Of a stretch of DNA of 64,000 nucleotides, positions 34,687-47,192 are shown piece after piece. The notes under the pieces were generated by a model. That model was not told the DNA's origin, did no database searches, and saw nothing but the letters and a program-made list of their open reading frames with translations. Source of the stretch: Papaver somniferum (Eukaryota > Streptophyta > Magnoliopsida > Ranunculales > Papaveraceae); NCBI RefSeq assembly GCF_003573695.1, contig NC_039364.1:70018256-70082255 (forward strand), written 5' to 3'. Numbering within the stretch: position 1 is the first letter of the stretch; every line of letters begins with the position of its first letter. A program made the position numbers and the translations under genes.

Positions 34687-34981
34687 ATGGATAAAAATAT
34701 TATTGATATTGGTTCACAATTACAAAAGCTTGAAAATTCTCCTCCCGCTGAGATTAAGTGTTATTTCTCAAGGTAACACAAGAACAATCACATATTTCGT
34801 GATCTCATGTTCTATTTAATGAGAGACTTTGAAATTGCTCAAGAACAATTAGAAGCTTCTGTAAAGAATGAAAAAATGGCTTGAATCAACTCTTTTGAAG
34901 TTGATCGTTGAGGTGAACCTCTTGAAGAGAAGATTCAATCTTCTAAAAGAAAAGAGAAGACAGAAGAACCTGATTTTTGAA
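34687..34981 (+). pseudogene. C-b ORF2 remnant
   Basis: From ATG 34,687 (MDKNIIDIGSQLQKLE) a Glu/Lys-rich helical reading frame continues to about 34,981 through TAA and TGA codons (for example after KCYFSR and after NEKMA). It is in the same relative place as ORF2 of the other elements but I cannot align it to them. 34,248-34,686 holds only stop-broken sequence. Confidence 0.35.
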
Positions 34982-36722
34982 GAATCTTCAGTAAACAATA
35001 AGAGCACCACTAGAGATTAAGTTATTTTCTACAATAATTATTCCAGGAAAAATAGACATCAGTTTTTGATTTCTTTCAATAATTGTTTAAGGTTTATTAT
35101 GAATAAAACTATATATTATTTATGAATAAAATTATTATTTTATAATTTTTCTTGTGATAGTTTTCGATTACATATCATGTGCTTGAATGCTTTATATTAT
35201 TGCTATGTATGTTTATGGGATGTTTGATTTCGGTTTTCATAACCTTAATATTCGATCTCATATTGTGTGAACCCTTATGGTTTGGGTGACTTTTTGGTTT
35301 AGCAGGATTATGTTCTAGCACATGTTGGTAGGCTTTATCAAAGGATCATAAGGGGTTCCAATCGAAACTAATATGTGAACAAGTCACAATATGTTGAATC
35401 GTTTGGTTTAGCATAAAAGCATATGTGTTTCGGGGTTTCAACTTTTGCATCGCATTAGTTAAAACCGATTTTCAACCTTTCTCTGGTAAAGGTTGGTCCT
35501 TGTTGTTGTTCTTTTGTTTTGGCGAGAGGATGACAACAAAACGGGGAGAGTTCTAATGTGAACTTGCGCTTAATGATATATCTTTCTGGGGAGAAGATAA
35601 TGCGGAATTTGAGGTAACGAATTTGTTAGTTAATCGTTTTCCTGTTTAAGAAAAGCCTGATTTTATTGCATATATTTATTGCTTTTGCTTAACAAAATTT
35701 CGATACAATCGATGTTTATTCCATTATTTGTGTATGGATATATGTGTGTGATTCAATTGTTTCCGGTTAAGAAAAACTATTGTTATATTTTTTTATGGTT
35801 TGGTATCAATTGTTTAGGCTTATGAAATTTCAGTGCAATTGCGGTACTATAATGCCTATGTTTGTTTCAAATGCTTCCGATTGAGGTAAATAATTATGCA
35901 AGTTGATTTATTTGGTTTGTATGAATTGTTTATGGCTTAACAAAAAGGTTTTCGGGGTCAATTTTTTAGTCCAATTTGATTCCGGATAAGAGAAACTAAG
36001 TTAATTCTGATCTTAGTTAGACTTATCAAAGTGGAGGTTTCGGTTATTCAAGTCTAATCGAATGCCTTAACAAGAAATGCTAGTTAACTAACCTAGTACT
36101 TGTCTTGTTTAAAAGTGAAAGGTCTAAGTTATTATTTGAATAATTAGAACTTGATGAGAAAAATAGAGTTAATTCCGATCTTTATTTTGGTCTTATCGAA
36201 CAAGCGATTGTATTTGTACAATCGGTTTAGCAAAAGAACTAATGTGCTTAGTCAATTTTTGATTTGCTAAACTATTAGGGAAAATTTCTTTGGGCAATTG
36301 TTTCCTTGGTAACATATCAAAACAAAATTACTTTGTAGTTTCGGTTTTGATATTGGTTATCTAATATGGTGTGTGGAACCCTCGTGCTTAACTCTTATAG
36401 GTTATACAAGTCTTTTAAGATTTGTAAGATCCTTTCGGTTTGTCCTTTATTTGCTCGTACCTTTGTCATTTTGTGACAAAAATGGGGAAAAATATATGGA
36501 GTAAACAAGTGATTTGGTATCACTAAGGAAAGGACAATGGTGCTTAAACTATATCTAATGAAAGAGTAAAGCATGGACTAAGGGGGAGTAACATATCATA
36601 TTGATACTTGTGGTTATCTTAACTACAAAGGGAATAACAAAGACGTGCGGATTGAAAATATACCTATCTTACCTTTAGGGGGAGTATTAGCTTTGTTATT
36701 ATACCTCAATCTTAAAGCAAGA
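34982..36722 (+). other. C-family 3' noncoding region, copy 1
   Basis: Noncoding and T/G-rich. It contains PPT-like tracts ('acggggagag' at ~35,540; 'tttagggggagtat' at ~36,675) and repeated 'ccggttaagaaaa' / 'ggcttaac' words. A perfect 8-bp hairpin CGATTGTA-TTTG-TACAATCG lies near 36,205. It is homologous to 39,575-40,953 plus 49,559-49,840. It ends at 36,722 where a minus-strand LTR begins. Confidence 0.7.
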
Positions 36723-39556
36723 TGAAAAGACGAGGGTACACAAATATACCTCAATCTAAAACTTTTCCACCTATAAGTCCTTTCTCCGGAAGTGATTGTG
36801 TATGGACTGAGTCAAGACAATACAACGAATTGGTTCACATTTCGTTTGATCGTCTATGGATACGAGATCGAGACAATACGACAACAAGATAACTTGTGTG
36901 ATTGACTATGGATACAAGATCGAGATAATGCAACAACGAAGTATGATTACTTGATAATAAGTCCGGACTTAACCAAACACTATAGGATTGATATCAAGTA
37001 ATCAAGAATTAACATTTGTGGATTTTACTTCTAATTATAATTGCGGAAATAGAAAAGTAAAAGACACAACAAGATTTTGTTAACGAGGAAACCACAAATG
37101 CAGAAAAACCCCAGGACCTTGTCCAGAATTGAATACTCTCAGAATTAAGCCGCTATAAAAAATCTAAACCAACTTCGTATAGTTGAGACCAAGCAACTAA
37201 ACCTATAGTTCACCTAGTTCCCTCAGTATCCCTGCGCCTCCAACTTGTAATAAGTCACGCACTTGGAACAATTCCTTTGGTTCGTATTCCAAACAGTAAA
37301 GGAACAACAAATCTGTTCGGTAACAACTCTTTTCAAACAAGTGATATGAGTTTGACAAAAAGCTCTTCCATTTATCCCAATAAACTCCTTTGCCAGGTTC
37401 TTAGATCTATCTATTTAACAAGTACCAAAGTAATTGTTTAGACTACGCAATCAATACTCTTAATCACAAAGAATTGTATTTATGCCGATCTACTCAACTA
37501 ATCAATCAAGATTATCACAAAGATAATCCGATTATAGTTGGATCCCCAGCCGATCAAGTTTTGTGCACACCAAAGATTATGAACTCAAATAAGAAATCTT
37601 TTTTGTCTTCAAATCTTCTTAGATCTTCAATAAACACACGCACACAAACAACTTGAATCTCTTGTGATCAATCACACACACAACAGAGTCTGCTAACGAT
37701 GGATTATCACAAGACGTCTTTAGATCTACAAACAGTTCTAAAGATTCTCGTCGATACTTAGATCTAGTTTGAGTGAATCTTATATCATAAAAGAAGATGC
37801 TCAAGCAAAAACAAACTAGGTGCAATCAAAATTCAACAACCGTTAGTCAATCAAATCAATCGAAAACTAATAATAAACTACAATTATCTAGTTTCCCAAC
37901 AGCGGTATTCGTAGAGCTTTGTTAATCCCACGGAAGTATTTAAACGAGCGGTCGTAAGAGATTTCGCCTAATTAGGGTACTTTCCTCTCTGAATAGATGG
38001 CTCCACCAGAAACAACACAACTAGGTAGTTTTGCTGGCTCTGAGGATTAGTTTGCTTGAAATGCAAACTTCAATATTTATAGACCAAGGAAGTTTGGGCA
38101 CCAAGGAATTTCCAAAACCGAAAATATTCTCAAGATATGCAATATATTTCCAAATTTGGTTTTCATAATTCCTGGAAATGTTCTGTCCAAATATTGACCG
38201 AAATCTCAGTAGAAAATCTCCAATTAGTAAATGCACATTACCAATTTTTATTTTCTAAAGATATGCATTTAATTGCTGGAAATTAAAAGCATATAAAACT
38301 AAAAACCTTAATTAAAATATTCTCAATTCATTTCGATCCGGGATGCTCCTTTAGTTATTAAGGAATATATTTGAACAATAAAAGATAAGAATTACTGCAT
38401 ATGTTCAAAGTATGTCGACATCTTTACTTTGTAAATCCTTTTTCATATTTACAATCTTGGAATCGATTTGTCACACTTCCAAACGAGTTTATAATTGGTT
38501 CATCTGACTTCCAAGAACTATGTGATTGATTATCCTATCAAATCACCATTAATGGGTTTCACAGTTCTACCAAAACAAAAATCTTCGGTTCTACCTCCAT
38601 GTGGGTAGTAGGATCGGTCACACTAGCTTTCCAAAAATTGGTTGACTAGGTACTACGATCGGTTACCACATTATTATGGTATTTTACTTGTGATCGGTTG
38701 CACAAGTCATAGGATCGGTTACCAATTACTAAGACTTGTTGTACCTCTTACAAGGATCGATTCCGTACTTGTGATCGGTTGCACCTCTTACTAGGATCGG
38801 TTACCCAATGTCTAGAGTTGGTCAAACCAATTACAACGTATCGATCATACCATCTCAGGTGATTACTTAAATCGATTTCACTAATAAAAGTCATATCAAT
38901 ACAAAAGTCAGGCATTGTGAATAGTTTTACCAAGATACATAAACAATTTATGAGCGGTTATACTAAACACACATATTGGTAATCCAAAAATTTGCAATGA
39001 ATAACAATATCAATAAGCCTAGCGATTTCCCTTTCGATTCAAAAAACAAGTTTATGGATTGTACTTCCTTTAAATGAATGTAAAACATTGTTTCCTAGGA
39101 CGAAATCTCCACCCATACTCATACATAATCACAATAGCATTCATACGATTATGTCGATGTCTTATAAACGAAGTTCAAAAGATAGACGTTATACTTCGGA
39201 TTGTAATTCCTTAATACTATGTCTAACTAGAGTATAATCATTCACAGCTTCGCAGTTATGTTTTTAATATGCACGACTTGAAAGATACGTTAGGAATGAA
39301 ACCGTTCAAGGCAAATATTACTAACCTCAAGAGGAAGGATGATATCGTCGTTGTAGCTCTTTACTTCTTCACATTTTTCAAGTTTTCACGTAATACTTGT
39401 AAGTCTCGTATCCTAGTAACTTTCTAGCTAACCTATACGAAGTTGACTCTAGTAAATAATCAAGCGACTCTTTAAATGAGTTTTGATTCACTAAAATATG
39501 ACAACCAAACTTGACATACCAACGCTTGGTGGGTTCAACCGAGGTATGCTCTAACA
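36723..39556 (-). mobile_element. A/C-type copia solo LTR, 2.83 kb
   Basis: Complete in element sense from TGTTAGAGCATACC (39,556) to GTCTTTTCA (36,723). Neither a PBS on its left nor a PPT on its right is present. Flanking 5-mers are CAAGA and GAAGA (4/5 match), so a solo LTR with a mutated target duplication is possible. However, the C-family sequence on its two sides is duplicated and not continuous, so recombination is an alternative. ORFs inside (37,474, 37,619, 38,748 and others) are not conserved and not genes. Confidence 0.75.
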
Positions 39557-40953
39557 GAAGAAGATTGTTCAAAGATCTTCCAGAAAAATAGATATCAATG
39601 TTTGATTTGCTTTAATTAATATATAAGGTCTATTTTTGAATAAAAGTATCATTATTAATGAATAGAATTATTTTTCTTGTGATAGTTACCGATTACATAG
39701 CCTGTGAATGAATGTTTATATTTTTGCTATGTGTATTCGGTTTATGGGATGTCTGATTTAGGTTTTCATAACCGTAATATTCAATCTCATATGATGAAAC
39801 CCTTATGGTTTGTGTGGCTTTTTGATTTAGCGGGATTAAGTTCTAGCCCATGTTGGTAGGCTTTATCAAAGGATCATAAGGTGTTCCAATTGAAACTTAT
39901 ATGTGAAAAATTACAATATGTTGAATCAGTTTATGTTTATATGAGTTGTGTTTAGCATAAACATATGTGTTTCGGGTTTTCAACTTTTGTTATTGGCACG
40001 CATTAGTTAAAACCATTTCAACCTTTCTCTGGTAAAGGTTGCTTTTATTGTTGTTATGTTGTTCTTGCGAGAGGATGACAACATACTGGGGGAGAGTTCT
40101 TACTTGAACTTGTGCTTAATGATATATCTTTCTGGGGATAAGAGGTTGCGGAATCTGAGGTAACAAATTTGTTAGTTAATCGTTTTCCTGTTTAAGAAAA
40201 GCCTGTTTATATTGCATATATTTTGCTTTTTCTTAAAAAAAAATTGGTACAATTGGTATGTTCCATTATTGTGTATGGATGTATGTGTGAGTATGATTTA
40301 ATTGTTTCCGGTTAAGAAAAACTATGTTAATTTATTTGGCTTGTTGTTTGGTATCTTCTTTATTGTTGGTTATCAAGTGTTTTTGCTTAACGAAATTCGG
40401 TGCAATTGTGGTGCTATAATGTTTATGTTTGTTTCAATTGCTTCCGGTTAAGAAAATAATTGTGCAAGTCAATTTGTTTTGGTTTGTATGTATTGTTTAT
40501 GGCTTAACGAAATACGGGATCATTTGTTTAGTTCAAATTGATTTTGGATAAGAGAAACTAAGTTAATTCTGATCTTAATTAGATTTATCAAATTGAAGGA
40601 TTCGGTTATTCAAGTCTAATCGAATGCCTTGACAAGAAAAAATAGTTAACTAACCTAGTGTTTGTCTTGTATAAAGAGAAAGGTCTAAGTTATTGTCTGA
40701 ATAATTAGAGCATGAGGAGAAAAATAAAGTTAATTCTGATCTTAAATAAGCGATTGTATGTTTACAATCGGTTTAACAAGGGAATTAAGTTTCTCATTCG
40801 ATTTGTTAAACTATTAGGGAAAATTGCTTCGGGTAATTGTTTCCTTGATAACATATTAAAACTAAATTACTTGTATTTTCGGTTTTAATATTGGTATGTG
40901 AAACCTTCGTGCTTAACTCTTATAGGTTGTTTACAAGTCTTTTAGATAGTAAG
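39557..40953 (+). other. C-family 3' noncoding region, copy 2 (left part)
   Basis: Repeats 35,020-36,400 with substitutions, for example 'gcgagaggatgacaaca', 'aatatatctttctggggat'-like and 'gattccggataagagaaact'-like blocks. The hairpin near 40,748 keeps its stem CGATTGTA/TACAATCG while the loop differs. It is interrupted at 40,953 by B2 and resumes at 49,559. Confidence 0.75.
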
Positions 40954-43367
40954 TGAAAAAGCGGGGGTCTAACAACACCACCCAATATTTCGCTTAGCAA
41001 TCTGTATGGACTAACTCCAAAATACTTTGCTAGAGAATCAACTAGATAGTCAGACTCAATCTATATTAAAGTATCTCAAGGAGTTAATATCTCTCTCTTG
41101 ATTTGATTTTTACTCAAGCTAAAAACAATAGCGAGTCTTTATCAAATACAAGGAATAACTTGGATGGTACTAAAGACCAATATCCAAGGATCAATCAATA
41201 TCAATCAACAACCAAAGGTTGGATTTCCAATTGATGATCTTAACGCACAACATGTATTATTTCAGTTATATAAAAAATATAATGCGGAAAAGAAATAACA
41301 CAGACACCAGAACTTTTGTTAACGAGGAAACCGCAAACGCATAAAAACCCCGGGACCTAGTCCAGATTGAATACACATTGTATTAAGCCGCTACAGACAC
41401 TAGCCTACTCCAATCTAACTTCAGACTGGACTATATTTGAACCCCAATCAGTCTCCCACCGATCCAAGGTACAGTTGTACTCCTACGCCTCTGATCCCAG
41501 CAGGATACTGCACACTTGATTCCCTAATCTGATCTCACCCACAACTAAGAATTGCTGCAACCCAAAATCGCAGACTTGATAATAAACAAATCTGTCTCAC
41601 ACAGAAAAGTCTATTAAAGGATAAATCTGTCTCCCACAGAAAAACCCTAGGTTTTGTTCCGTCTTAAGATATAAAATCAAGGTGAACATGAACCAATTGG
41701 TAATCCGGTCTTATATTCCCGAAGAACAGCCTAGATTAATCAATCACCTCTCAACAATCCTTCTTGACTACACAAGCGGTTTGTCGAGGAATCACAAACA
41801 GTGAGACGAAGATGTTTGTGACTTCTTTATCTTGCTTATCGGAGAACTCTCACGATCTCAAGCCAATCAATAGATTGTACTCGTACGATAGAATATGAAG
41901 ATCATATCACACAACTACGATAAAAGTAGTATCGGTCTGGCTTCACAATCCCAATGAAGTCTTTAAGTCGTTAACCTGGTTTTAGAGAAGAAAACCAAAG
42001 GTTAAAGGAGAATCGACTCTAGCGAGCGCACTAGTATCACACAGACGTGTGGGGATTAGTTTTGCACAATGCTAGATGTCTCCTTTATATATCCTTCAAA
42101 TCAGGGTTTTGCCTTAGTTACAAAGCAATCCATCACCGTTAGATGAAAACCTGATTTAGATTCAAGCTTATATTTCTCAACCGTTAGATCGAAAACTTAG
42201 CTTGTCACACACACTTGGGTAGACGTTTACTTGGTTTGTGAAAACCGTGCCCAAACGTGTACGTGTATGTTGGTTCAACATAGTAACCCAAAAGGTTAAC
42301 CATACGAGCAATTCTTATTAACCTAGTTCTTCTTCACCATAACTAGTTCAATTGACTCAAATGAACTAGTTCGAGAGTTGTTCAATTTCTATGAGATCTT
42401 ATGTAACTACACAAGACACAATTGAAACAAAGATGATTCGATTCGATGAATCGGCTCATGAACTTTATAGCCACGGTTTACATAAAGAATTCTTTAGTAA
42501 TTTAAGTTTCATGTTCAGAGCACATCTTTAGATCATAACCACTTAAGCTCACAAACAAGTTCGCGGACTTAAGAAAACCGGCAGAGTTTTCCAAACTCAG
42601 CAGAAAATCTCGGCAAGGAGACTTACGCCAGTTCGCAGACTGATTTCGCGGACTAAACACGCAAAAGAGTTTTTGGAAAATTCCAGCAGAAATTCTCGGC
42701 AAGAGAACTTCCGTCAGTTCGCAGACTGAATTCGCAAACTGAGTTCGCGGACTTGGCAAAGCCAATTCCTTCGGTTTCTCTCAATCAACAAAGTTCGAAA
42801 ACTTCGGATTAAGGAATACATGGTTATGTAATCTAAACTCTCATTCCAATCATTGAGATATTCTCAGAGGATGTTATATAGTCGTTATTCACAGACCGTT
42901 TCACGTCAGAGCAATTCTCAAAGTAATTGAAACTTTTCATGACTTTCGTCACTAGGTGAAGATAAACTTGATCAAAGCGAAACGCTTTACCAACACACGA
43001 TTTCGAGAAAAAGATAAGTAGTGAATACTCAGCTCGAAATGTCAAATGTGTATGATCCAGTATATATATCATACGACTTTTTGTCTCATAAAAAGTAGGA
43101 GATAAAATAGATAGACTTTTGAGTGATAAATAAGTTCAAGTCTCCACATACCTTTTTGTTGATGAAGTTCCACGTTTCCTTGAGTAGATCTTCGGCGTTG
43201 TATGATGAATCTCCATGAAGTCCTTGAGCTCAACTACACTTTTCTATCCTAGTCTGAGACTTAGCTATAATAGACTAGAAATCAAGACTCATAGTTTTGA
43301 TCACTAACATTGACAAACATGCTTGATATAGCAACGCATGCGAGGTCGACCGAGCTATGCTCTAACA
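40954..43367 (-). repeat. B2 3' LTR (left)
   Basis: TGAAAAAGCGGGG to GAGCTATGCTCTAACA on the plus strand, both termini intact. It contains the TTCGCGGACT motif cluster at about 42,560-42,755. Confidence 0.9.
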
Positions 43368-45191
43368 ATCTCCCCCTTTGTCAATTTTAGTGACAAAACT
43401 ATTAATACATATGGAATACAAAAAAGATAAACTTTAGTGGCTCCTATTCCATAGTCTAATCTTCAACGTTCCTTGAAATCTTCGTTCTTCCAAGTACTCC
43501 AATGATCCCAAAGGTTGTAAGTTTAGCACCATCGTTGTTGAAGATCCGTAGCTATAACAATGAGAGAAATTGAGATTCTCGGTCATTATTATACAGTGTC
43601 ATAGTATCATTATGTAACATCAAAGTCCAATTGCGTCACTACTTTAATAACAATACTATGGTGATATGTATCACTCCTTAGTCAATACTCCATCTCGATC
43701 ATGGAAACCACTCCCCCTTACACAATGATCCGAAAACCATATGTATTTGTAGTGTGAACTACATTATTTCTCCCCCTTTTTGTCAATAAGATTGGCAAAG
43801 GTAAAAGAACGAGATCATAATGAAATTTCCACAAGAGACATTTCATAGACTAAAAGAAAAAAATACATACCAACTTAATTTAGATGCAATCATAAATCCG
43901 AAGCTAAATGCATTCATCAAGGAGTTTTAAGATACAAGATAACCCCTATAAAATTCCACAGCCGCACACCTCGCAAGATATTACCATTAAGCACAAGTTC
44001 AAAAGAACTCTCCCCCATTAGATGTCATTCCCGAAAGAACAACAAGAGCGACCTTAATTTCGAAAGAAAAGAATGATTTTTTAATTGGACACCAAAAACC
44101 ATGGAAATGATTTTTTATATCCAAAACTCAACCAAATTAATCACAAGTAAACCCATGATTAATTTAATCGGAATACGCAACTAAGTCAAACCACAAAAGT
44201 GATCAATTTAATTGATTGTTCTCAACATAAGAAAACTCACGAAGCTATGACTAAGATAACCACATGGAGATGACTACCTTAATCGTTCAAATACTCAACA
44301 TAAGGAAAACCTTACGGAATATACGACTATATCAACCAATAGAACATGATTAGTATAGCCGTTCATATACTCAACACAAGAACTTGTGGAATATATGAAA
44401 AACTCAACTAGATTAATTACAAGAGAACCTATAATTAATCTAATTCGAATACACAACCAAACTAATCACCGAAGCAATCAATTTAATTGTCAAGAGATTT
44501 TGCTCGACAAAAGAAGACTTTCGGAGCAAATAACTAAATAACCAATTAAGATAATTAATTTAGTTCAAGAATGCTCAACATATAGCATCTCATGGAACAA
44601 CCAACAAGGCCAATGTTAATCGACATAGTTGTAAGGTGCTCAACATAAGATACACAATGGAGGCTTCACGGTAAAACATCACAAAATGGATCAATGAAGA
44701 TTAATACCGTGGATAACATACAAGGATCTATTTTATTTTCCATCACTATTTGCATAACGACATAATAGACTTTATCCTTGTCAAACAAAAGATTTCATCC
44801 TATTTTCCATCAAATAAATGACTGCATAGGCATAACTTTTGTAATTGTCAAAAGTTCATTCGTCCTTTCATCAATACGAATATCAATTTATGAACGACTT
44901 TACTTTTGACACAATATGAGACCTTCAAGTTCACGGAAGCAAACAATACATATCCCATAAAAATATTGCAATACTTCAAAACAGATTAATACTGCAATAA
45001 TGTCATCCTCCAAATATTTTTAGAATTTAAAAACCAGTAAACCTAAAAAATAACATAAGAAGATGAAAACAAAAATAGCTATGTGTTGTCACAATCTTCA
45101 CTATTCAAAGCACTAGTTATTCTTCCAACTCAAAAGAAGACATACTAGGTATCTGAAAATATCCTCAGTTTTCCTTGATAATTTCATACCT
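43368..45191 (-). other. B2 3' noncoding region: PPT, extra purine tracts and hairpin array
   Basis: PPT CAAAGGGGGAGAT lies beside the LTR (43,368-43,380). Further tracts are at about 43,710, 43,771 and 44,010; a fourth, near 43,672, has lost its C run compared with B1. Six hairpin units lie at 44,219-44,665, including one reading CGACAAAAG-AAGA-CTTTCGG, whose stem differs on both sides from B1. No ORF is supported. Confidence 0.7.
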
Positions 45192-45599
45192 CTAAAATGG
45201 TCCATCAAAGTATGAGTCACTGATATCCTTGATCTTGTTGACTATAGACACACCATGTTCATAAGTCAAAAAATTAACTTTCCGATCAACAATGCGAGCA
45301 TAATGACGAGCCTTTGCACAATCAAGGATAACTTTCTTCTGATTTCTGATCAAGATATTATGAGTACCAAGGATTTTCGCAGGTCCATCAATAAGCTGGT
45401 TTATCTGCAATTGAAGGTTAGCCAGTTCGTTCTTAACTTCATTCTGAACACGAATCAGATCCTTGACAGATTCTCCAATCCAAGAGTTATACTCTTTTCT
45501 TTCAAGCATTTTCTTCAGTATAAACTCTTGACCAGAATCACATCCTTTGAGATCATCCTCAACCATAGGGTTAACTTCTTCTTTGGGAACAATTTTCAT
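45192..45599 (-). CDS. B2 ORF2: 135-aa coiled-coil protein of unknown role
   Basis: ATG at 45,599 (MKIVPKEEVNPMVEDDL); the frame is open further upstream but without ATG. The middle is helical with heptad spacing (IRVQNEVKNELANLQLQINQ). The second half has ILIRNQKKVILDCAKARHYA and VDRKVNFLTYEHG, which match C-a ORF2 (31,882-32,330). 'ILIRNQ' after the helix also resembles 'ALVRHNQ' in B1/B3 ORF2. It has no signal peptide or membrane span, so it is not an evident envelope protein. It is intact here and is the best copy of the family. Confidence 0.6.
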   Translation of the reverse strand: MKIVPKEEVNPMVEDDLKGCDSGQEFILKKMLERKEYNSWIGESVKDLIRVQNEVKNELANLQLQINQLIDGPAKILGTHNILIRNQKKVILDCAKARHYARIVDRKVNFLTYEHGVSIVNKIKDISDSYFDGPF

Positions 45600-45925
45600 A
45601 GATCTCCTTTCTGAAGAAAAATGAAACACGTATAAGAGTTATATATGTTTGTGAATGCCCTGGCTAGAAACACTAGAGTTCCTTGAAGAGATGCGGACGT
45701 TCGTGGGCCGACCAAAAGACAAATGGCCCTAAGAAGAAATATTGCACACTGTGCAGCTTTCAAAGATTCTCCATCCCAAAAGGTCATAGTGACAAAAGAA
45801 AAGGAAACTAGAGCATTACATCAAAAGATATACAAGCTAGAGAAAAATAGCACAATACTTGAGTATCTCTCAAATCCTTATCCTTGTATCTCTCAAGTTA
45901 GACACAAGAATAGAACATTCTGCTG

Positions 45926-47097
45926 TTAGGTAGCATAGGGAGACATAGTCTCACCATAGGTTCTGAGAGAGTATCTGTAATTTCCTCCAGGATATCTTAT
46001 CTCAGCATTTCTTGTCCTTTCACTGCAGCTTCCAGGAAAAAGGGTGCGTCTCGCAGTCCTTCTAGGAATCAGTGGTGAGAAACCTTTCTGATAACAAAGT
46101 CTAGGACCTCTAGAAATAGGTTCTAGGGGATTTTCCGAAATTGGTTTCCACACACTAGACTTAGATTTACCAGATTTGTTCTTATAATCACAGTACATGC
46201 TTTCATTGGTATCCCGAGAGTTTACAAATGCCCTGTAATGATTTATAGGAGAGAGATCATTTTTATAAATGCCTGGTTTCCTGTGAAAGGGACCTTCACT
46301 GTAGCAGTCGTCCGACTATTTACTCCATTGACAGTAGAAAGAAGCAATTTGTGAAGTTTAGAAATTTGCTTCTTTCTGGCAAAACAATGGCTAGCATAGT
46401 GATTTCCCTTTCCACGGAAGGTACAGATTCGTGGAGGAGAAGCAACAACTGGTACTTGTTTAAACTTCATCGCCACCGGAGAAGATTGGAAGTTATGAAA
46501 ACTTTTCTTGACACAATCTTCATCTGGAGAAAATTTCATTCTGTACAGTAACTCATGAGAATTAGTTTGTGCATAACAATTTTTCTTTAAAACAGAGTTT
46601 TCCTTTTCCAAGGAATTGCACTGTCCATGGGCTATGAAAAGTGATGCTTCAAGTTTCTTTTTCTCAACACGAAGTCTGTCAAGATCAGATGAATGCGTCT
46701 TGATCAAACATTTTTCTCTAATTGAGACTTCTTTAACCAGCTTTTCAAGATCACAAATCTTTTCACGTTGTATATTGTTTTCTTGAAGAAGTTTCTCAAT
46801 TTCCTTAGAGGATGACCCTATAATGTTATAGAGTACCTGTTCACGATCAATAGACTTTTCAAATTCATCAATGAGTTGTACATGATCCTTGAGATCAACA
46901 AACTCTGTAGAATTTTTTGAAATTCTGGTGATCTCCTTTTCATCCGTTACCATTATGTCCAATGTCTCATTGGAGGAAGAATGACCAACACAGGATGGAA
47001 CAATCTTCTTACCTCGGGATTCGGAAGAATCATCTAAGGAGTGACCCTTTGAGGTATTTCCGAAACACTTGACAAAGTTGACAGATTTAGGAGGCAT
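45926..47097 (-). pseudogene. gag: B2 gag C-terminal half, knuckle damaged and frameshifted
   Basis: ATG 47,097 (MPPKSVNFVKCFG), then a long coiled coil (KEIEKLLQENNIQREKICDL, DLDRLRVEKKKLEASL), then CTFRGKGNHYASHC at 46,384-46,425. This is a CX2CX4HX4C knuckle whose second Cys is Arg; TGT to CGT is one base change at 46,416. After 46,243 the homologous sequence moves to another frame (MYCDYKNKSGKSKSSVWKPI, 45,926-46,198). The UBN2 capsid domain seen in B1 and B3 is absent, so the interior is a deletion derivative. Confidence 0.75.
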
Positions 47098-47178
47098 TTT
47101 TGGTATGCGTATGAGATTTTATCCACAAACTCAGATTGCCACAAACACAGACTTATAAGGTCTTTAACGTGTTTGCCT

Positions 47179-47190
47179 GCTCTGATACCA
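47179..47190 (-). other. B2 primer binding site
   Basis: Minus strand TGGTATCAGAGC, two bases from the 5' LTR end at 47,193. Confidence 0.9.
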
Positions 47191-47192
47191 AT

